Assembly (NCBI RefSeq): GCF_018860525.1 | Contig: NZ_JAHKPM010000045.1 | Location: forward strand, 37,475-101,474 | Direction: 5' to 3' | Length of the DNA stretch: 64,000 bases | DNA from: Vibrio hepatarius | Lineage (GTDB): Bacteria > Pseudomonadota > Gammaproteobacteria > Enterobacterales > Vibrionaceae | Part shown: positions 61,555 through 64,000 of the stretch, in pieces | Layout of the letters: each line of letters opens with the position of its first letter | Numbering within the stretch: position 1 is the stretch's first letter | Made by a program: the position numbers and the translations under genes | Notes under the pieces: model-generated | Databases searched by the model: none | Told to the model about the DNA's origin: nothing | Seen by the model: only the letters and a program-made list of their open reading frames with translations

Positions 61555-62601
61555 TTGAAATTTGTTAGCTTTTCACTGTTATTGTTCTGCTTTCTTAGTA
61601 TGGCAGAGTCCATAGACGCTTTAACAGCAAAAGCGCAAAATAATGACGTTCAGGCACAGGTCCAACTTGCTGAACAATTTCTGACAACTTCTTCACCAAC
61701 TTCACGTGTCGATGCTCTGTATTGGCTAGAACAAGCAGCAAATAACGGTAGTTCACAAGCTGCTGCTCGCTTAGCGACCCTTTACCTTGAAGAAGGAGCT
61801 TCAAAACGTGATATACAAGAAGCTATCTACTGGTTAACTCGTTTGGCACTCGAAGGCAGTACTGATGCTCAAATCAATTTGGGCAAAGTTTATGAAAGTT
61901 TACCCCAATTCCCAAAGACACTAGATTTGGCAGAGGTATGGTATCGAACCGCATCTGCTGGAAATCCGCAAGCAGAAGAAGCCTATTCAAGTGTGCTAGA
62001 AAAAAAATTTAATGCCCAAAGAGCCAAGCAAATCTCATCAATAGAACAATTGGAAATTCAATTTGACGATCTCAGCCTTAAACTTGATCCTATTGCCAAA
62101 AAAGTACTAGGTTCGTCAGTCAATAATGATAGTCTTATCTATGTCTTGTTGGGGTTTTCCACTCTGCTGATCATGGTCATTGTTTGGTATCATTTAAAAA
62201 TGCGCAATTTGTCCCTTCAATCTGGAACATCAGAAACTGATTTCGGGTTAGAAAAAAGCCAACTGAAATCAAAAATAAATGATAAAAATCAACAACTAAA
62301 ACAGCAAAAAAAACAACTAGAAACGCTTTACCGACAGTTTAAAAAAATTCAATCATCACAGCACCACAGTACAACTAAACCTACTGCAGTTCCTGCAAAA
62401 GACCAAAAGCTCTCCCTTGCTTGTGCTTTGTTTGGCTTCCAGATCAATGCTATACCAGATGAGAAGAACATAAAAATTCGATATAAACAGTTATGCAAGA
62501 TTTATCACCCTGATCTAAAAGGCAGCGATGATGAAATGAAACGCCTTAATGGCGCACTCAGAATTATCCTTCATCATGTCAGCGTTCAGCTACAAAGATA
62601 A
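61555..62601 (+). CDS. Sel1-repeat membrane protein with C-terminal J domain
   Basis: 348 residues from TTG 61555 (AAGGA six bases upstream). Signal peptide, then three to four Sel1-like repeats at about 30-155 (ALYWLEQAANNGSSQAAARL, EAIYWLTRLALEGSTDAQIN), a membrane segment at about 198-216, a coiled coil, and a DnaJ-like domain at 285-348 with IYHPDLKG (HPD). Sel1 is thus outside and the J domain inside the cell. Such proteins probably couple envelope state to DnaK; inference. Confidence 0.85.
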   Translation: MKFVSFSLLLFCFLSMAESIDALTAKAQNNDVQAQVQLAEQFLTTSSPTSRVDALYWLEQAANNGSSQAAARLATLYLEEGASKRDIQEAIYWLTRLALEGSTDAQINLGKVYESLPQFPKTLDLAEVWYRTASAGNPQAEEAYSSVLEKKFNAQRAKQISSIEQLEIQFDDLSLKLDPIAKKVLGSSVNNDSLIYVLLGFSTLLIMVIVWYHLKMRNLSLQSGTSETDFGLEKSQLKSKINDKNQQLKQQKKQLETLYRQFKKIQSSQHHSTTKPTAVPAKDQKLSLACALFGFQINAIPDEKNIKIRYKQLCKIYHPDLKGSDDEMKRLNGALRIILHHVSVQLQR

Positions 62602-62761
62602 CTCTCTTACAATAACCAATGCCTTCTGCCCTTTTTCTGAACACTCACTTACGTAATCGATTCCACTCGCATTTCAAATAACAAATAGTTAACTTTTATT
62701 TATTGGGCATGTAATAATTCGCGCCGAAAATAACACCGAAGAATAGCTCTAGGAGAGAAAT

Positions 62762-62941
62762 ATGTTTACTATTGAAGGTGTTTGTGATTGGTGCAAAAAA
62801 CTAAGCCTAGTTGCGAAACATGAGTATATTGATGGGTTATGCCATCACTCATGTGCGGAGTGTAATGACATAGCAAAATTGGATGTTCGCCAATTTAATG
62901 CAGCCGAGCGCCAGCAGCAGGAAAGAAAAACTCAGTCTTAG
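62762..62941 (+). CDS. Small cysteine-rich protein
   Basis: 59 residues: MFTIEGVCDWCKKLSLVA, LCHHSCAECND and a Gln/Arg-rich tail. Cys pairs CxxC and CxxxC...C are likely to bind zinc or a metal. GGAGAG ribosome site. Not part of an obvious operon. No family recognised. Confidence 0.7.
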   Translation: MFTIEGVCDWCKKLSLVAKHEYIDGLCHHSCAECNDIAKLDVRQFNAAERQQQERKTQS

Positions 62942-63032
62942 ATTATCAACATTTTTTATAAAAAGATTTAGTCGCGTACATACCAAACATCAATATGTAC
63001 GCTAGCTATTTATTTCCTACTTAGCTGATAGG

Positions 63033-63995
63033 TCAGTGGTAAACTTTGTGACCCCCTGGTTCTAAGACGCTAACGGATATTGGCTCAATATAAGACTCAC
63101 TGGCATTTGCTTCTGCTCGCTCCCACATCTGTATGTAGGCTTCTGCTGAGTTCATAATCGCTTCATAAACCCGCTCAGAACCTTGTTCACGCATGTCTTG
63201 AATATGATCGGCTAACATACCAAAGTGCGCCATCCCTTCCTGATTAAAATCAAACACCCGATTTCCTGATACTTGCTTGTCAAACACTAAACCAAACTCA
63301 GACACAAAAGGATACTTGAGAGGATTGCTAGACGAATCAAACCTCGGACCCGGCTGTGTCCCCAAACCATTCATATCCGTACCGACTCCGACTCCTGCAA
63401 GGTAAGGCGTTTTTTCCAATTCATCGAGATACCTAGACACTTTGCCTTGCATTTGATATGCATCTCCATTGTAAGGTCCAACAAAACCGCCCGCATGAAT
63501 CAATCGCTTGGTATTGCTATGTAGCCCACCAAGTCTTGATGTGTTCATCCAACTATGAGATGAAATTACGCCGCTGTATTGCCTCTGCTCAACGATATCC
63601 ATCACAGTCGTTGCCGTATCTGGACTCATGTGGTCCATCTCAATCAGCATCTTTCTATCAATCATACGATTCACAAGATATTCTCCAAGCGGACTTAAGC
63701 CATGCTGATTACAATGCAAAATATCTTCATCATATTGAGGGTTTAATTCAGCAGCATCGAGGATAGTCTTAATAAATGGAAGCTGACCGATCAAAGGAAA
63801 ACCAGGGTAAAAATGTTTGTCTGTCCCAGTTTGCACATCACACTCTTTGGTTTCAAAAAAGTACCCTGTCGAGAGCAGTTGGCCAATATTAATAAATTCA
63901 TGCTCAACTCGAGAACCTGCAATTTGGTTATCAAATTTATGAGTAGGAAAAACCACTCTCACTCCAAACTCATAAAGCTCATGGCTCTTCTCCGC
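63033..63995 (-). pseudogene. Peptidase M19-family dipeptidase, C-terminal fragment
   Basis: The frame reads HELYEFGVRVVFPTHKFDNQ (zinc His region), SGVISSHSWMN (His), VGVGTDMNGLG (Asp) and GGHKVYH at the end, the C-terminal half of a renal-dipeptidase-like enzyme. It is preceded in frame by TAA at 63996-63998, only a few codons before the window edge, and the family's N-terminal half should lie beyond. The only in-frame start is GTG 63962, inside the domain. It is therefore either a disrupted gene or a truncated one; the sequence outside the window would decide. Confidence 0.6.
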
Positions 63996-64000
63996 TTAGA

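Noticed and set aside
1..64000. CRISPR arrays, tRNA or rRNA genes, insertion sequences
   Set aside because: Looked for regular repeat-spacer patterns, cloverleaf-type T-loops and transposase motifs; none found.

Overview
The window is a piece of a marine gammaproteobacterial chromosome, most likely Vibrio or a close Vibrionaceae relative. The reasons are a histidine-utilisation operon (hutC-I-G-U-H), a secreted cytolysin whose C-terminal half reads like Vibrio cholerae cytolysin, an sbcB/cdd/yohJK/ydiJ gene set of Vibrio type, and DUF3581, DUF3334 and DUF3187 proteins. This assignment rests on reading the proteins; no database search was run.

Positions 1 to about 32.4 kb are the right-hand part of a prophage whose left end lies outside the window. 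Reading leftward on the minus strand it runs: YdaS/YdaT-type regulators (24.5-23.7 kb), a leader peptide and ASCH protein, overlapping replication genes (lambda O-like and P-like), an adenine methylase and a Q-type antiterminator (23.6-20.2 kb). Next come small moron genes and a lysis cassette (19.3-17.3 kb), then a 0.5 kb gene-free stretch in the position of a cos site. The head module is lambda-like: terminase, gpW-type joiner, portal, a fused ClpP-like protease/major capsid protein and a decoration protein. The tail is P2-like and contractile: baseplate V-W-J-I, fibre, sheath, tube, tail chaperone with a -1 frameshift, and tape measure. The repressor (24.6 kb) is divergent from this block. 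To its right, on the plus strand, is an accessory early operon (26.3-31.1 kb) with small unknown proteins, a phage copy of the nucleoid protein YejK/NdpA, a cytosine-5 methylase and an AlpA-like regulator. The integrase faces that operon and sits directly upstream of sbcB, so the prophage ends in the sbcB 5' region.

The early operon carries a repeated bipartite element: a TGACCA-containing hairpin or segment, followed 26-63 bases later by GTGCAATGAG, which often overlaps the start codon. It occurs six times there and once in the leftward early operon. A 17-base TGTA-N9-TACA sequence occurs both in the repressor control region and over the -10 of the rightward promoter. This suggests one repressor controls both early operons.

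Positions 32.4-64 kb are host chromosome: sbcB; yohJ-yohK; cdd; an HD-GYP phosphodiesterase; a VCC-like pore-forming cytolysin; tpm; a secreted RelA/SpoT-fold protein; an ASCH protein; a DUF3187 outer-membrane protein; a Spo0M-like protein; the hut cluster with a HutC-type operator. These are followed by a secreted ADP-ribosyltransferase preceded in the same orientation by an 881-residue secreted protein of unknown function. The remainder is DUF3581, an isoprenylcysteine-methyltransferase-like membrane protein, ydiJ, DUF3334, DUF2786, a decayed OmpA-family lipoprotein gene, a Sel1/J-domain membrane protein, a 59-residue cysteine-rich protein, and a dipeptidase fragment with an in-frame stop at the window edge.

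The items most worth following are the two-gene secreted ADP-ribosyltransferase locus, the repeated start-site element of the prophage early operon, the operator logic joining two prophage operons, and the phage-borne YejK.
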